From Thermoplasmatota archaeon (GTDB lineage Archaea > Thermoplasmatota > JAKEGO01 > JANQNJ01), in contig JANQNJ010000057.1 in NCBI GenBank assembly GCA_028279645.1, positions 1 through 55,121 on the forward strand: a DNA stretch of 55,121 nucleotides, written 5' to 3'. Made by a program: the position numbers and the translations under genes. Positions 35,401 to 44,300 of this stretch are shown in pieces; positions within the stretch are counted from its first letter, which is position 1; every line of letters begins with the position of its first letter. The notes under the pieces are model-generated. The model was not told the DNA's origin and made no database searches. It saw only the letters and a program-made list of their open reading frames with translations.

Positions 35401-36014
35401 CTCTTCAATCCTTCCCTCTCACCATCGGACCTCTTCGTCAGGTCGTCGATCCGTTTATCATAGGTCTCTGCGATCTCTATCTTCTCCCGCTTCGCCCTCT
35501 CGAGCTGGGCCGTGACGTTGCTCCTCTCCTTCTCCAGAACATCTATTCGCTTGGTCAGGTCCGCTTCCCGTTCGCGTATGAAGAAGCTCTCCTTCTTGAT
35601 GCGGTCTATCTCCTCGAGGTCGATCTTCTCGACCTCCTTTTCCCTGTCCTCCACCACCCTTATCCTATCCTCGAGCTTCCTCGTCCTGACCTCCATGTCC
35701 TTCTCCAGACCTTCGACCAGGATCTCCTTGCTCTTGACCTCGGCCAGGCGTTCCTCGGATTCCTTCTCAAGCGCGCCCCTGCGCTGGTCCATATCCTTCT
35801 GATGGGCCTCCTCCCTCTGCTTGATCTCCTTCTGGAACCTATCCTTATCCTGTTCGTGCCTCTTCTCGGCCTCCTTCAAGGAGGATTCCCTTCCTTCGAG
35901 GAGCTTCTCAAGCTTTTTTACCTCGTCCTCCCTCTCCCTCATCTCCTCCTCGAACTCCCTGATCTGGTCCAGAAAGCTTCCGCGCGATTTTCCGCTGTCT
36001 TCGTCACCGCTCAT
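32424..36014 (-). CDS. Giant coiled-coil protein (1196 aa)
   Basis: Residues ~10-1000 are nearly continuous heptad-rich coiled coil made of E/K/R/L/D (for example IREFEEEMREREDEVKKLEK). There are no SMC-type Walker motifs or hinge. The end of the coil (KDLNKLYNRLSEVTGG) leads into a ~150-residue Pro/Thr/Ala-rich linker (PVPKPAPRPEPKPQAGPEPE, then RTTVERTTVTTSTQTQQ). The C-terminal tail is very acidic (DDDEYDIDEDLDLLDDFDD) and ends in a short helix. No signal peptide or TM, so cytosolic; an extended rod well over 100 nm if uninterrupted. Neighbours are parA downstream and an HhH-coiled-coil gene upstream. Structural or scaffolding role inferred; function unknown. Confidence 0.82.
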   Translation of the reverse strand: MSGDEDSGKSRGSFLDQIREFEEEMREREDEVKKLEKLLEGRESSLKEAEKRHEQDKDRFQKEIKQREEAHQKDMDQRRGALEKESEERLAEVKSKEILVEGLEKDMEVRTRKLEDRIRVVEDREKEVEKIDLEEIDRIKKESFFIREREADLTKRIDVLEKERSNVTAQLERAKREKIEIAETYDKRIDDLTKRSDGEREGLKSELSRLSVDKKALEEDVKHLRMNVQELRGSERELESTLKRIEQKHRQEIDKAISEKEAILREYRKHENKVNGLMKIIEEKESIIDNMRRDHASEIGSLSDKLKKETHTLQDKLSSETARLQKDHTERIKELEGKLKGTRTELDRLKKEKESIQSSQESAKSENKKLLEDLEKRVKHLTDQLSHYQSIAKEKDQNIWELQRSSKSSTKHADELEKKVKELELSSKDRETAFEERLKEELEKAEKETAKRTDELERNHGIILRNVREEAARKVGDLNGQIRSLEAMIKKMEEVKKENSDLRNQVAGLEETLEGRDLEMDRVRTGLSRIQGDKDELLGRLKDHELLKKDLEKLRSLEKENEVLKDGVREFDNVSADLASSKDEVRRLRKIVNDSEDRLKEMDRLKGVERENTALRESMKEFEGVSAELKVLKRENESLQKDIDGLQPLLEQLKEGEDKRRVLEEKNKQQDLEIKELKQVERDYKNLKADLENVDKDRKELLEELEASRRSVTELESTLEKKVHEFEADKRAAREHIEELEKIEGVYESIKTERSALLGKVHDLEEKLKESKDAAQMEEEAEVIMEKMEELEKENLLLLKSSDQIKSVQMQNDELKAKLRSEAAENEERRRKLEEMEAKVEKLEDELKDQRDSASSMKADKDALDETVERESKLKGQVEDLKAEIEERNAEIKKIRSDGDMAQKRNQAQIDELRKKVESLGTGDPESSKLEEKVKDREKQIEVMKDRIVAQEKEMADMSTVIQDFEAELKEKEQMLASAQSDTGGRGTKIDYQMMVEDLRKALKNRENDILTKERRIVELKEHIGGQKAQIDNLSKDLNKLYNRLSEVTGGPIETLRATPPVPKPAPRPEPKPQAGPEPEEKPLAMPKTPMPNIRSIAEAKAETKRTSTTGATSTRTTVERTTVTTSTQTQQAPEASTPPPMPTTPPTTPQMRPMVTKPLDDDEYDIDEDLDLLDDFDDMDSKADALLKELKALKD

Positions 36015-36116
36015 CGTTGATGCACCTTCGGGCAGTGTCTGATGGGTCCCAATGGTCTGTAGGCTCCGATCACCCCGATACTGTCGGGATGTGCTGTTCC
36101 CATGTCACAGTTCCGA

Positions 36117-37799
36117 TCAGGAGGATGCTCGCTCCTCTTCGAGGATCTCCTTGAGGAACTCTTCCTTGGCCATGAGGTCGATCTTCTTCTGGAGCATCTT
36201 CTCCTTGATCCGCTTCGCCTCGAGGAAGAGCGCATGGGCCTCCATGAGGAACTTGTCCTCCTTGGCCTGCAGTTCCCTCTCCCTCATCTCGAGCTCGCTC
36301 TCGCGCTTCATGTAGACCTCTAGCTGGGTCTCCTTGCTGGAGAACTCGCTGGACCTCTTCTGCATCTCGAGCTCGCGGGCGTTCAACTCCTCCTCTTGTT
36401 TCAGAAGGGCGATCCGCTCCTCCTTGAGCTGTTGGATCTGCTTCCTGAGGTCCTTGATCTGGGAGTCATCCACCGTAGGGGTCACACCTCTCTTGCGGAG
36501 CTCCTCGATCTCGACCTCTCTCGCGATGAGTTCGACCTCTCGCTGCATGAGCTCCTCCTTGAGCTTCTCCTCCCGCTCCTGGAGCTCTATCTCCCTGGCC
36601 TTGAGGCGCTTCTCGTAGTCCATGAGCTCTGACTCGCGGGAGCGAAGCCGATTGGCGTACTCCTCCTTCTCGGCCCTGATCTGTTCGACGCCCGCGTAGG
36701 CCCCTTCCATGTCCTTCTCCCGCTCCCTCAGGTTCTCCTCGCGAGCGGCCAGCTCCCTCTCCTTTCTCGAGATCTCCTCGAACTTCGCCTCGTCGATGAT
36801 GATCTCGACCTCCTTCCTCAGGAGCTCCTCCTTCATTATCTGCAGGTCCCGCGCCTTAGTATCGAACTCTTCGTCAAGGGTCCGCCTCTGCATCTCGAGG
36901 TCGCGCCTATCCTTTCCGAGCATCGCCTCGAGCTCGGCGATCCGGGCCTGGGCCGTGACCAGGTCCTGGTCCCTGAGCGCGAGCTGCTCTTCCAACGACT
37001 TGATGTGGGCGGAGTACTCCGCAAGAAGCGCTGAATCCACAGCGGCGATCTCGACCTTCTTGTGCTCGATCCCGGCATCCTTCACGTAGTCGGCTATCTC
37101 CTCGGTCTTCGACCGGAGCTCTCCGATGAACGCATTGAGGATCGTTATCGATTCGGCCCGTTTGATCACTAGCTCCTTGTTCTCGACCTCCTTCTCCCTC
37201 TTCCTTATTGCGTCCATCTTCGTGTGGAGCTCCTTCTCCAGCTCGTTGATCCGCTCGGGAGGCATCTCTTTAACTGCTATGAGATGTGCGTTGGTCTTGC
37301 CGCTCAGCTTTACATAATCGTCTATGGCATCAAAGATCGCCTCGCCTATGCCTTGAACGTGAAGAAGGTTCTTCTTGCGCTTGAACGGTCCGTTCTTCTC
37401 CCGGTATGCGATGATCTCCTTGGCCTTCTGTTCGCCGAGGCCCGGAAGGAGGTCGAGCTCCTCGAGGGTCGCGGTGTTAACGTTGACCTGTCCGATGATC
37501 ATCGTATCGGGGACCGGTTCCTTCTGGAGGTCTCGGATATCGATCTCGCTGATGTGGATATCCGTGTCTCCCTTCACGGTCATGTAGGGGCGAATCTTCT
37601 CGAAGGTCGCCTCTCCGATCGACTTGATCTTCTGAAGCCCGTCGACGGATTCGAACTTGCCTCTCCGCTTCCGGTACCTCAGGATGGCATTGACCTTCTT
37701 TACACCCAGGTCGGGCAGTATCATCAACTGCTCCTTCGACGCTGTGTTTATGTTGATCTTACCTTCAAGTGTACCTAGTTGTTTCTCCGCATCGGTCAT
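36117..37799 (-). CDS. Double helix-hairpin-helix DNA-binding domain fused to coiled coil
   Basis: 560 aa. Two ComEA-type HhH units occupy about residues 13-72 (ININTASKEQLMILPDLGVK...IKSIGEATFEKI) and 103-165 (VNVNTATLEELDLLPGLGEQ...VQGIGEAIFDAI). Each has the NTA-x-x-x-EL-x-x-LPGLG pattern that binds the DNA backbone. Residues ~180-550 are long coiled coil, including runs such as KERELAAREENLREREKDM. No signal peptide, so intracellular, unlike bacterial ComEA. ATG 37799 has GAGGGGG six bases upstream; the track's longer start crosses the TATA region. It precedes the 1196-aa coiled coil by 102 nt. A DNA-to-rod linker is the simplest reading. Confidence 0.85.
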   Translation of the reverse strand: MTDAEKQLGTLEGKININTASKEQLMILPDLGVKKVNAILRYRKRRGKFESVDGLQKIKSIGEATFEKIRPYMTVKGDTDIHISEIDIRDLQKEPVPDTMIIGQVNVNTATLEELDLLPGLGEQKAKEIIAYREKNGPFKRKKNLLHVQGIGEAIFDAIDDYVKLSGKTNAHLIAVKEMPPERINELEKELHTKMDAIRKREKEVENKELVIKRAESITILNAFIGELRSKTEEIADYVKDAGIEHKKVEIAAVDSALLAEYSAHIKSLEEQLALRDQDLVTAQARIAELEAMLGKDRRDLEMQRRTLDEEFDTKARDLQIMKEELLRKEVEIIIDEAKFEEISRKERELAAREENLREREKDMEGAYAGVEQIRAEKEEYANRLRSRESELMDYEKRLKAREIELQEREEKLKEELMQREVELIAREVEIEELRKRGVTPTVDDSQIKDLRKQIQQLKEERIALLKQEEELNARELEMQKRSSEFSSKETQLEVYMKRESELEMRERELQAKEDKFLMEAHALFLEAKRIKEKMLQKKIDLMAKEEFLKEILEEERASS

Positions 37800-37847
37800 C
37801 CTCTTCCCCCTCGAAATATTGGATGTGTAGCTGAGAGGATTGGTATG

Positions 37848-37860
37848 ATTAATTATTAAG
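37848..37860 (-). promoter_or_regulatory. TATA region for HhH-coiled-coil gene
   Basis: Minus strand CTTAATAATTAAT predicts a transcription start near 37827 and a ~28-nt leader with GAGGGGG. It probably drives the HhH and giant coiled-coil genes together. Confidence 0.5.
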
Positions 37861-38235
37861 TTATCGGTCAAGAACAGGGAAAATGACGTTTTTTCTCGTG
37901 CTGATCCGTCTTTTTTCCACCGGTCGCTAATCGAGGTATCGTATCTGTAAACCTCGATGCCTGGCTAAGGAAAAGAAACATGGAAATCCAAGGTTTTCTG
38001 TGGTGGCGATCCGTTTTGAAAACGAAATCTCTCTCATGTTGATCGATCCCCTTGTCCTCGCATCGTCCGAGCGACCGGAATGCACCGACGGATACAGGTC
38101 CTGGTCCCCAAGGAACTGATCCTTTCATCAGAATGCCGGAGGCCCTCCATCGTTTTCGCCGATCGCCTTCGCCATCTTGCGATCGAGCCTGCTGGTGGCA
38201 ATCCTTTAATGTATTGTCACCTTTAGGCTTACTGT
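37861..38235. other. Noncoding region between divergent units
   Basis: No convincing gene on either strand. It contains an 8-bp inverted repeat (ATCGAGGT at 37930-37937, ACCTCGAT at 37951-37958) with a 13-nt loop. On the + strand there are two T6 tracts (CGTTTTTTCTCG, GTCTTTTTTCC). A weak TATA-like CTTTAATGTA before the gene at 38236 is also present. The 86-aa minus-strand ORF here has no protein-like features. Confidence 0.4.
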
Positions 38236-38844
38236 ATGGCAGAGGTTACCTTCAATGAATCACACTTCCGGCGCGCCAATCACACTGTGGGCGCAGCTTC
38301 CATCCTCTACCTGTGGCTTCCCGAGAGCTTTTGGGGGGTTCCCAAGCTCGTCATTCCTGCACTCTCCATCACCATCATGACGCTGGGCGAGATCGTTCGG
38401 TTCAAGTACGGCATCGTGTTCAAGGGCCTGAGATCACATGAGGGTTCGCAGATCTCCTCGTTCTACTGGTACGCTCTGGCTGTAGTCCTCCTGCTCGTTC
38501 TATTTCCCGTCGAGATCGCGGCTCCCTGTATCTTCCTGCTTGCCTTCGTGGACCCGTTGGCCGGAGAGACGCGCAATTCTGGACGACCCTTGCTGGCAGC
38601 CTCATCCCCATTCCTCTGCTTCCTGCTGGGCATCCTCATCTTCGCGATCTTCGGATATAGCGGCAAGCTCCTGGTCATCGCGGCGACAGCGTCGGCCATA
38701 GGTGTTGCCGCGGAGCGGCTCCACATTCCCAAGGTCGACGACGACCTGCTTCTTCCGATCCTGCCGGCCCTCTACCTTGTCATGGCATCCTGGTACGTGT
38801 CGCTTCCGGCCTTCGATCCGATGCTCATTGGAGGGCTGATATGA
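38236..38844 (+). CDS. Polyprenol/phytol/dolichol kinase-like membrane protein
   Basis: 202 aa, mostly hydrophobic with about six TM segments. The N-terminal FNESHFRRANHTVGA has the R-x-x-H pattern of the CTP-dependent polyprenol/phytol/diacylglycerol kinase family (SEC59/VTE5/DGK1). LLAFVDPLAGETRNSGR sits where that family has GD-x-A-x-x-x-G. The match is partial, so a kinase or cytidylyltransferase relative acting on isoprenoid lipids is likely but unproven. Its stop overlaps the start of the 57-aa membrane protein (ATGA). Confidence 0.6.
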   Translation: MAEVTFNESHFRRANHTVGAASILYLWLPESFWGVPKLVIPALSITIMTLGEIVRFKYGIVFKGLRSHEGSQISSFYWYALAVVLLLVLFPVEIAAPCIFLLAFVDPLAGETRNSGRPLLAASSPFLCFLLGILIFAIFGYSGKLLVIAATASAIGVAAERLHIPKVDDDLLLPILPALYLVMASWYVSLPAFDPMLIGGLI

Positions 38845-39014
38845 ACGCACGGCTCTTCTCGTTCTGGATGTTCACCCTTCTCGGGTTCGCGCTCATCGGA
38901 GGAGGGATCCTGGTATACAAGGGTGAGCTCATGCTCGGCCTGGTGCTGGCAGCGGGAAATCTGGTCTACGATGTTCCGTTGATCAGATCGGTCCGATACG
39001 TTGAAAAGGATTAG
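38841..39014 (+). CDS. Two-TM small membrane protein (57 aa), not in ORF track
   Basis: The ATG overlaps the preceding stop (ATATGA) and has GGAGGG five bases upstream. Translation gives LFSFWMFTLLGFALIGGGIL and MLGLVLAAGNLVYDVPLI, two TM helices, then RSVRYVEKD. No recognised family. Coupling to the kinase-like protein suggests a small accessory subunit. It is below the 60-aa cutoff of the supplied track. Confidence 0.65.
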   Translation: MNARLFSFWMFTLLGFALIGGGILVYKGELMLGLVLAAGNLVYDVPLIRSVRYVEKD

Positions 39015-39029
39015 GCCCGGTGTACCGCT

Positions 39030-41318
39030 TTATTTCATGAACGGATCGTCCTCGAGGACCGTCTGGCATGCTGTGAGCCCGTCCCCGGCTCCCCTGTGGT
39101 CCGGATCGAGTTCCAAAGTCCTTTTGAATGCGCCAGCGGCCTCGTCGTAACGTTCCAGGACGCATAGGACGACGCCGAGATTGTAGTATGCCTTAGAATA
39201 TTCCGGATCCAGCTCCAGGGACTTCATGAAAAGTCCGACCGCGCGTTCTGGCTCGCTGTTGGCGATCTTCGTCCCCTTGTTGAAGAACCTCACTGCCAGT
39301 TCATCCGAGTCCGGCGAGGGTGGTTTCCATTTATCCTTCTTCACACCCTTGGGAGGAGCGTTGGTCCTCGGCCTGGCCACAGTTCTCTTGGCCGGCTGCT
39401 TTCCGGTCCGTCGCTTTTTCACCTGGGCCCCGCCTGCCGGAGGCCGCTTTTTTGCAAGATGCGCGTGGTTCTTCCGGAGACCATGGCCGATCTGGTCCAC
39501 CTTCTTTCGGCACATCCTGACGTAGACAGTATTGATTACCACCAGAAGGACGACCACCAGAACGCCGGTGAGGATTATAAGGTTCATAACCGGAAGCCCT
39601 TCGTCCTTCTCGGCGCTCTCGGTCACCGTCAGAGTGAAGTTGCCCTGGACCGACAGATCGTTCTCCATCGTCAGGGTCAGACGTACCTGGTACTCACCGG
39701 GATCCATGTACGTGTGGTTCGAGACCGGGACGGTGAGCTTTCCACTGTACTGCCCGTCCCCGAAGTTGAACGAGTAAAATGCGATATCCCCCCTCGATGA
39801 GCCAGCATTGAACTTGATGGTCTCACCGGTCCTGGCCTTTTGATCGAAGGTCAGGCCAGGTTCGAGCTCGCGGCCGGAGATGTTGAAACCGACATAGTTG
39901 TTGTTCTCCAGCCTGCATTCCACCTTGTTGTTCCCCGCCGCGCTGTCTAGAACGAACCTCACGCTGGCCACACCGTTCACCACCTCCACCGCCCACTCCT
40001 TGCTCACCACCTCGCTGGAGAAGGAGGAATCTCCCAGTAGGCCCGATGGCCGTATGAAGAAGGTGACCGTACCTGTCTCCACCTCTTCCCCTATCGGGTC
40101 AAGGACCTTGACCTTGATCGGACCCGACCATTTACCAGCAACCGCCAGGCTTCCATCCCCCTCCAGGACCTCTACCGTGTGAGGACTGCCCTGTTTTACG
40201 AAGAGCTCGTTGAGGGCGTTAACACCAAGGTCAAGGTCACCCTCGCTGTAGGTCCACCCCTCGACGTCGAAGGTGGCGATGATCTCGTGGCCTGTCTCAA
40301 GGTTCCCCTCGTGTATCACGAGCGGCACCAGAACTGGACCGAAACCTCCACCGCTCTTGGTCTTTCCCGATATGATCTCCTCTCCGTTGCTGGAAATCAC
40401 CACATCGACGTCCTTTCTTCCCACGGTCTTGAGCACTGAGGTGTAGACCTTGAACCTGACATAGTTCTGGACCTCCAGAACCGAATGTGCGAAGACCAGG
40501 ATGCGGTCCTCCTCGTATACTACATTGTTGAATACTGCGTCAGAGTGGGTCAGTTCTGCGTCCGAATCTCCATCTATGAAGGTGATGTTCTCCAGCAGAA
40601 TGTCGTTGGAATACCTGAAGATGCAGTTCTTCTGTGTGGAGTTGAAGGTCCCTCCGAGGATCGAGACATCCCCTCCGTAAGAGATCGTTATCCCGGCGTA
40701 GTTCCCCTCCAGCACCAGGTCCGTCATGGTGATGTTGCTGGCGCCGTCCATGAATATGCCGCTCCGATAGCTGTTCGACACCGATACGTCGTCCAGGGTT
40801 CCGAGGCTGCTGTCCTCGATGAGAAGGCCGTAATAGTTGTCGCGGATCTCGCACCCCTCTAGGATGAAACCCGAGGTCCGTACCATCGGTCCGTTGTTCT
40901 CGAGGACCGGGTCGTCGAAGCCGCAGTTCTGAACCCTCGTATCCGAGAAATGGATGTCCGAGCCGTTCTCAAAGACCATCGTGTACGGATGGGTCTTGGT
41001 ATAGGACTTTATGATCGATCCTTCCCCCGATCCGGCATTGATGGTCAGGCTGCCGCCCGGTTCGATCCAGACGCCGAACTCGCCGCTCCTTGTGCATTTC
41101 AGCGTGAGGGTCACGTTCCTCAGTTCGAGGTTCCCGCCGTTCTTGACGATCAGGTCCCCCCTGAGGTCGATAGCCTCGTTCTCGATCACTGTGGTGTCCG
41201 ATATCTCCCAGTCTCCCGATGAAGGCGGCTCGGTCTGGCCGGTCGCCGCCCCGATCGTAAAGATCGCGATCATGATGAGAACGATCGCGAACGATATGGT
41301 GTGATTGTTCGAGGTCAT
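39030..41318 (-). CDS. Trans-envelope protein: beta-helix, Ig-like, PKD, TM, cytosolic TPR
   Basis: 762 aa. Signal peptide (ISFAIVLIMIAIFTIGAATG). A short beta-helix (LEGCEIRDNYYGLLIEDSSL and similar) covers about residues 30-270. A post-helix module (LEVQNYVRFKVYTSVLK) and an Ig-like/Big-type segment follow, then a PKD domain (FNFGDGQYSGK...HTYMDPGEYQVRLTL). One TM helix follows (NLIILTGVLVVVLLVVINTVY). The inside portion has a Lys/Arg/Pro-rich linker and two TPR units (ERAVGLFMKSLELDPEYSKA, YDEAAGAFKRTLELDPDHRG). Exterior carbohydrate/protein-binding sequence is thus joined to an interior protein-interaction domain. It follows the 2291-aa gene by 23 nt and is probably cotranscribed. Confidence 0.82.
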   Translation of the reverse strand: MTSNNHTISFAIVLIMIAIFTIGAATGQTEPPSSGDWEISDTTVIENEAIDLRGDLIVKNGGNLELRNVTLTLKCTRSGEFGVWIEPGGSLTINAGSGEGSIIKSYTKTHPYTMVFENGSDIHFSDTRVQNCGFDDPVLENNGPMVRTSGFILEGCEIRDNYYGLLIEDSSLGTLDDVSVSNSYRSGIFMDGASNITMTDLVLEGNYAGITISYGGDVSILGGTFNSTQKNCIFRYSNDILLENITFIDGDSDAELTHSDAVFNNVVYEEDRILVFAHSVLEVQNYVRFKVYTSVLKTVGRKDVDVVISSNGEEIISGKTKSGGGFGPVLVPLVIHEGNLETGHEIIATFDVEGWTYSEGDLDLGVNALNELFVKQGSPHTVEVLEGDGSLAVAGKWSGPIKVKVLDPIGEEVETGTVTFFIRPSGLLGDSSFSSEVVSKEWAVEVVNGVASVRFVLDSAAGNNKVECRLENNNYVGFNISGRELEPGLTFDQKARTGETIKFNAGSSRGDIAFYSFNFGDGQYSGKLTVPVSNHTYMDPGEYQVRLTLTMENDLSVQGNFTLTVTESAEKDEGLPVMNLIILTGVLVVVLLVVINTVYVRMCRKKVDQIGHGLRKNHAHLAKKRPPAGGAQVKKRRTGKQPAKRTVARPRTNAPPKGVKKDKWKPPSPDSDELAVRFFNKGTKIANSEPERAVGLFMKSLELDPEYSKAYYNLGVVLCVLERYDEAAGAFKRTLELDPDHRGAGDGLTACQTVLEDDPFMK

Positions 41319-41341
41319 GTTGATCTGGTCCTGAGTTGGTC

Positions 41342-44300
41342 CTACTCGTCCTCCTTCTCGAAGAAGAACTTCCTCTTCTTGGTGGATATCGGCTGTCCCT
41401 TCTTCTTCTCCTCTAGCTCCAGTACGAGGTCCTCAAGGGTCTTCTCCTTCCCACCCTTCTTCGAGACCGGCTTTCCCTTCTCGATGGTCTTCCCAGGTTT
41501 TCTGGGCTTCTTCGCCGGCTTCTTCTTCTCCTCCATGTCGAAGAACAGCTCCTCCTCCAGTGAGTCGTCGAACTCCTCGAACTCAAGCTCCTTCTTCTTC
41601 GGCCGCCTCTCCTTCTCGGCAGGTTCGTCCTTGCCTTTCCGGATCAGGTCGGGCTTGATGATCAGAACGATGAGGATCACTATCACTATCAGAAGGATGA
41701 GGATCCAGATGAAATTGGAGGAGACCTGTTCACTTACCGACCTGGGCTTGTCGTCCACCGGTCTCCTGCTGACGTCGATGGTCTCGTTGAAGGTAGCGCT
41801 CGTGGCCCCTTTCTCATCCATGGATACAACTGTGATCTTGTACGTGCCTGTAGAATAGGTGTGTCTCACAGTGGTCATGTTGATCCAGCCGGTCGATGAA
41901 CCGTCGCCGAAATCGATGTTGTGCATGATGCCCTCGCCGTTCGTCTTCACGGTGATCGTGACGACCTCTCCAGCATAGATGTTCCCGGAGGGAACCACAA
42001 GATCGACCTCGAGCCGCTTCACAGAGATGTTGAACGTGACGTTCTTGGCCGGTTCGGTCAGAATGCCTGCGGTCACGTACACGTAAGGCAGATCATCGAC
42101 CTCGGGCTGGTCTGGTGTGAACCTGACCGATGCAACTCCGGAAGCATTGGTCCTGACTGATGTTGAATTGAACCTTCCTCCTTCCGAGGTGAAGTTCACC
42201 ATGTATCCATCCTGGGGGTCGCCGTTGTGATCGGTCACCCTGACCACCAGGGGTTTCTTGAGCTGCAGTTCTCCCATTCCCTTCTGCCCGTCCCCGCTGA
42301 CTATCTCGATATATGCCGAGATGTCCACCTCGTAATAGTAGATCTCCTTGTGTGAATTCGACATGTCCACGTTCAGGTCCTCGATCTCCCAAAGGTTGAA
42401 GTAGACCTTGATCGCGGTCATTGGATCGGTGACCTCGTCGTCCCTGTAGATCTTGTCAGTTATTAGGAGAGGTCCGATCATACCCTGGTGGTCTGTCCTG
42501 TTATCGCTTCCACCGTATTCCTCGGTAGCATAGTATACAGGATTGTCATCATCGTTCCAGACCCTGACGTCGGCATCCCTTATCGGGTTGAAGGTCGCTG
42601 GCGATATCACCTTGATCGTGAGGTAGTTCATCACCTCTACCTCGGTCCCGTTGAGGAGGTCCAGGTCGGAGAAGGAGACGTTGATCGCGGTCACCTTCCC
42701 GCATTCGTTCATGACGACGACCTCGTCGTAGGTCGTGTTCTCCATCGAATCGATGTCGGACCCGGATATCCTGGCCGCTTCTCCCGGGCCGAGGAACCTG
42801 CAGAGGTTCATAATGATATTATCGCCCTTGGAGGTCCACCCTGTCCCGTCGCTTGAAATATCCGATGTGACCAGTTCCACGGACGAACCGGTGGTCGTGA
42901 TCCCCGCCTCAGGGACCTCTATGATAGTTCCCTCGATGAAAAGGTCCGATGTCATTGCGTCGATACCGATGCTCACATTTCGGAAGGTCATTGAACGGCC
43001 TGCGATGCCCGAGTCGATGACCTCCAGACCGACCTCCATCTCTCCATCTATGACGACGTTCGTGAGGATGATCCTCTTGGAATCGGTAATCCTCATCCCC
43101 TCCAGGCCGCAGTCCCTGATCGTCATGTCGCTGAGATGGGCGTCCTTGGCGTCGATTATCGAGACGCCCAGCATGGCGTTGTCCTTGACCATCGAGTCGT
43201 TCATCTGTGCCGAGCTGTTGTCGATGACGACGCCGGTATCGCTCTCATGGTAGAGGCCGTCGCGGTCGGTGACATCGGTGGAGTCCTCGATACGGATCCC
43301 GATATCCGTGAGGTTCACGACATTGTCCGTGGACCCGATCCTGTTCGAATCCAGTATGTGGATCCCGATATCGGCCCCGATGATCGTGTTCGACTCGAGG
43401 TCTGTCACGAACGAATCGACGAGGATCCCTGTCTCGGAGGAACTGATTATCAGTGAATCGGACACGAGCATCCATTTCGAATCCTCTATCCTGATGCCGA
43501 CCATCGACCCGTTGACCACGTTGGAGGTGAACGTTGCGTTCTTGGCCGACCTTGAATAAAGCCCGGTGGTTCCCCTATGAACGGTGTTCGATACGACCTG
43601 GGTCCTCTCGGAATCGCCTGTAAAGATCCCGTAGAATATACAGTCCGATACCGTGTTCTCCTCCACCTCGGTGTCGATGCTGTCATCGACGACCTGGATC
43701 CCGTACTTGACCGCCGAGATCTCGTTAGAGCTTGCAGTTATATTGATGCTATCGGAGATCTTGATGCCCGACATCTGGAAGTCCGGGTTTCCGAGCTCAT
43801 CGAGCTTCTCCACAAGGATGTCGTTAAGGACGACGTCTATCTTCTCGGAAGCGATCACCTCGATGGCCGAGCGATCGTCCACCATCTCGTTGGCCTCAAT
43901 GTTCCCGCGATAGCAACCGTCGACCACGACCGATCTCTCACCGTTGCTGAACGTGTTCTGCACAACGTCTATATCGGAGCAGTCGGCCATGACGATATGG
44001 TCGGCCCGAGAGACCATATCGTTCCCCTCGAACATGATATCCGTGACCCTCAGCAGATAGGCTCCCTCGTCGAATCCCGAGAACTCGTTGAGGGTCACAA
44101 GGATGTCGTCGCAGTCTGTGGCGTTGATCGGCCATGTCCCGTCCTGGAACTCGTTCTCCTCGATCACTGTTCCGGAACACCCTTCCAGGTCGATCGCCAC
44201 GCCTGAATCCGAGAACATCGGCTGGATCGTGTGCTGGATCCTCTGGTTCTGGATGATGGATATGTCGGTACAGTCGATCCCGACCACGGTCCGGTCGTTG

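Noticed and set aside
32392-36042. Several long + strand ORFs opposite the coiled-coil gene
   Set aside because: Leucine- and serine-rich translations are the mirror of Glu/Lys-rich coiled-coil codons; no starts with promoters or ribosome sites.
37868-38128. 86-aa minus-strand ORF in the spacer upstream of the HhH gene
   Set aside because: No domain-like sequence, no ribosome site, and mixed base composition typical of a spacer.
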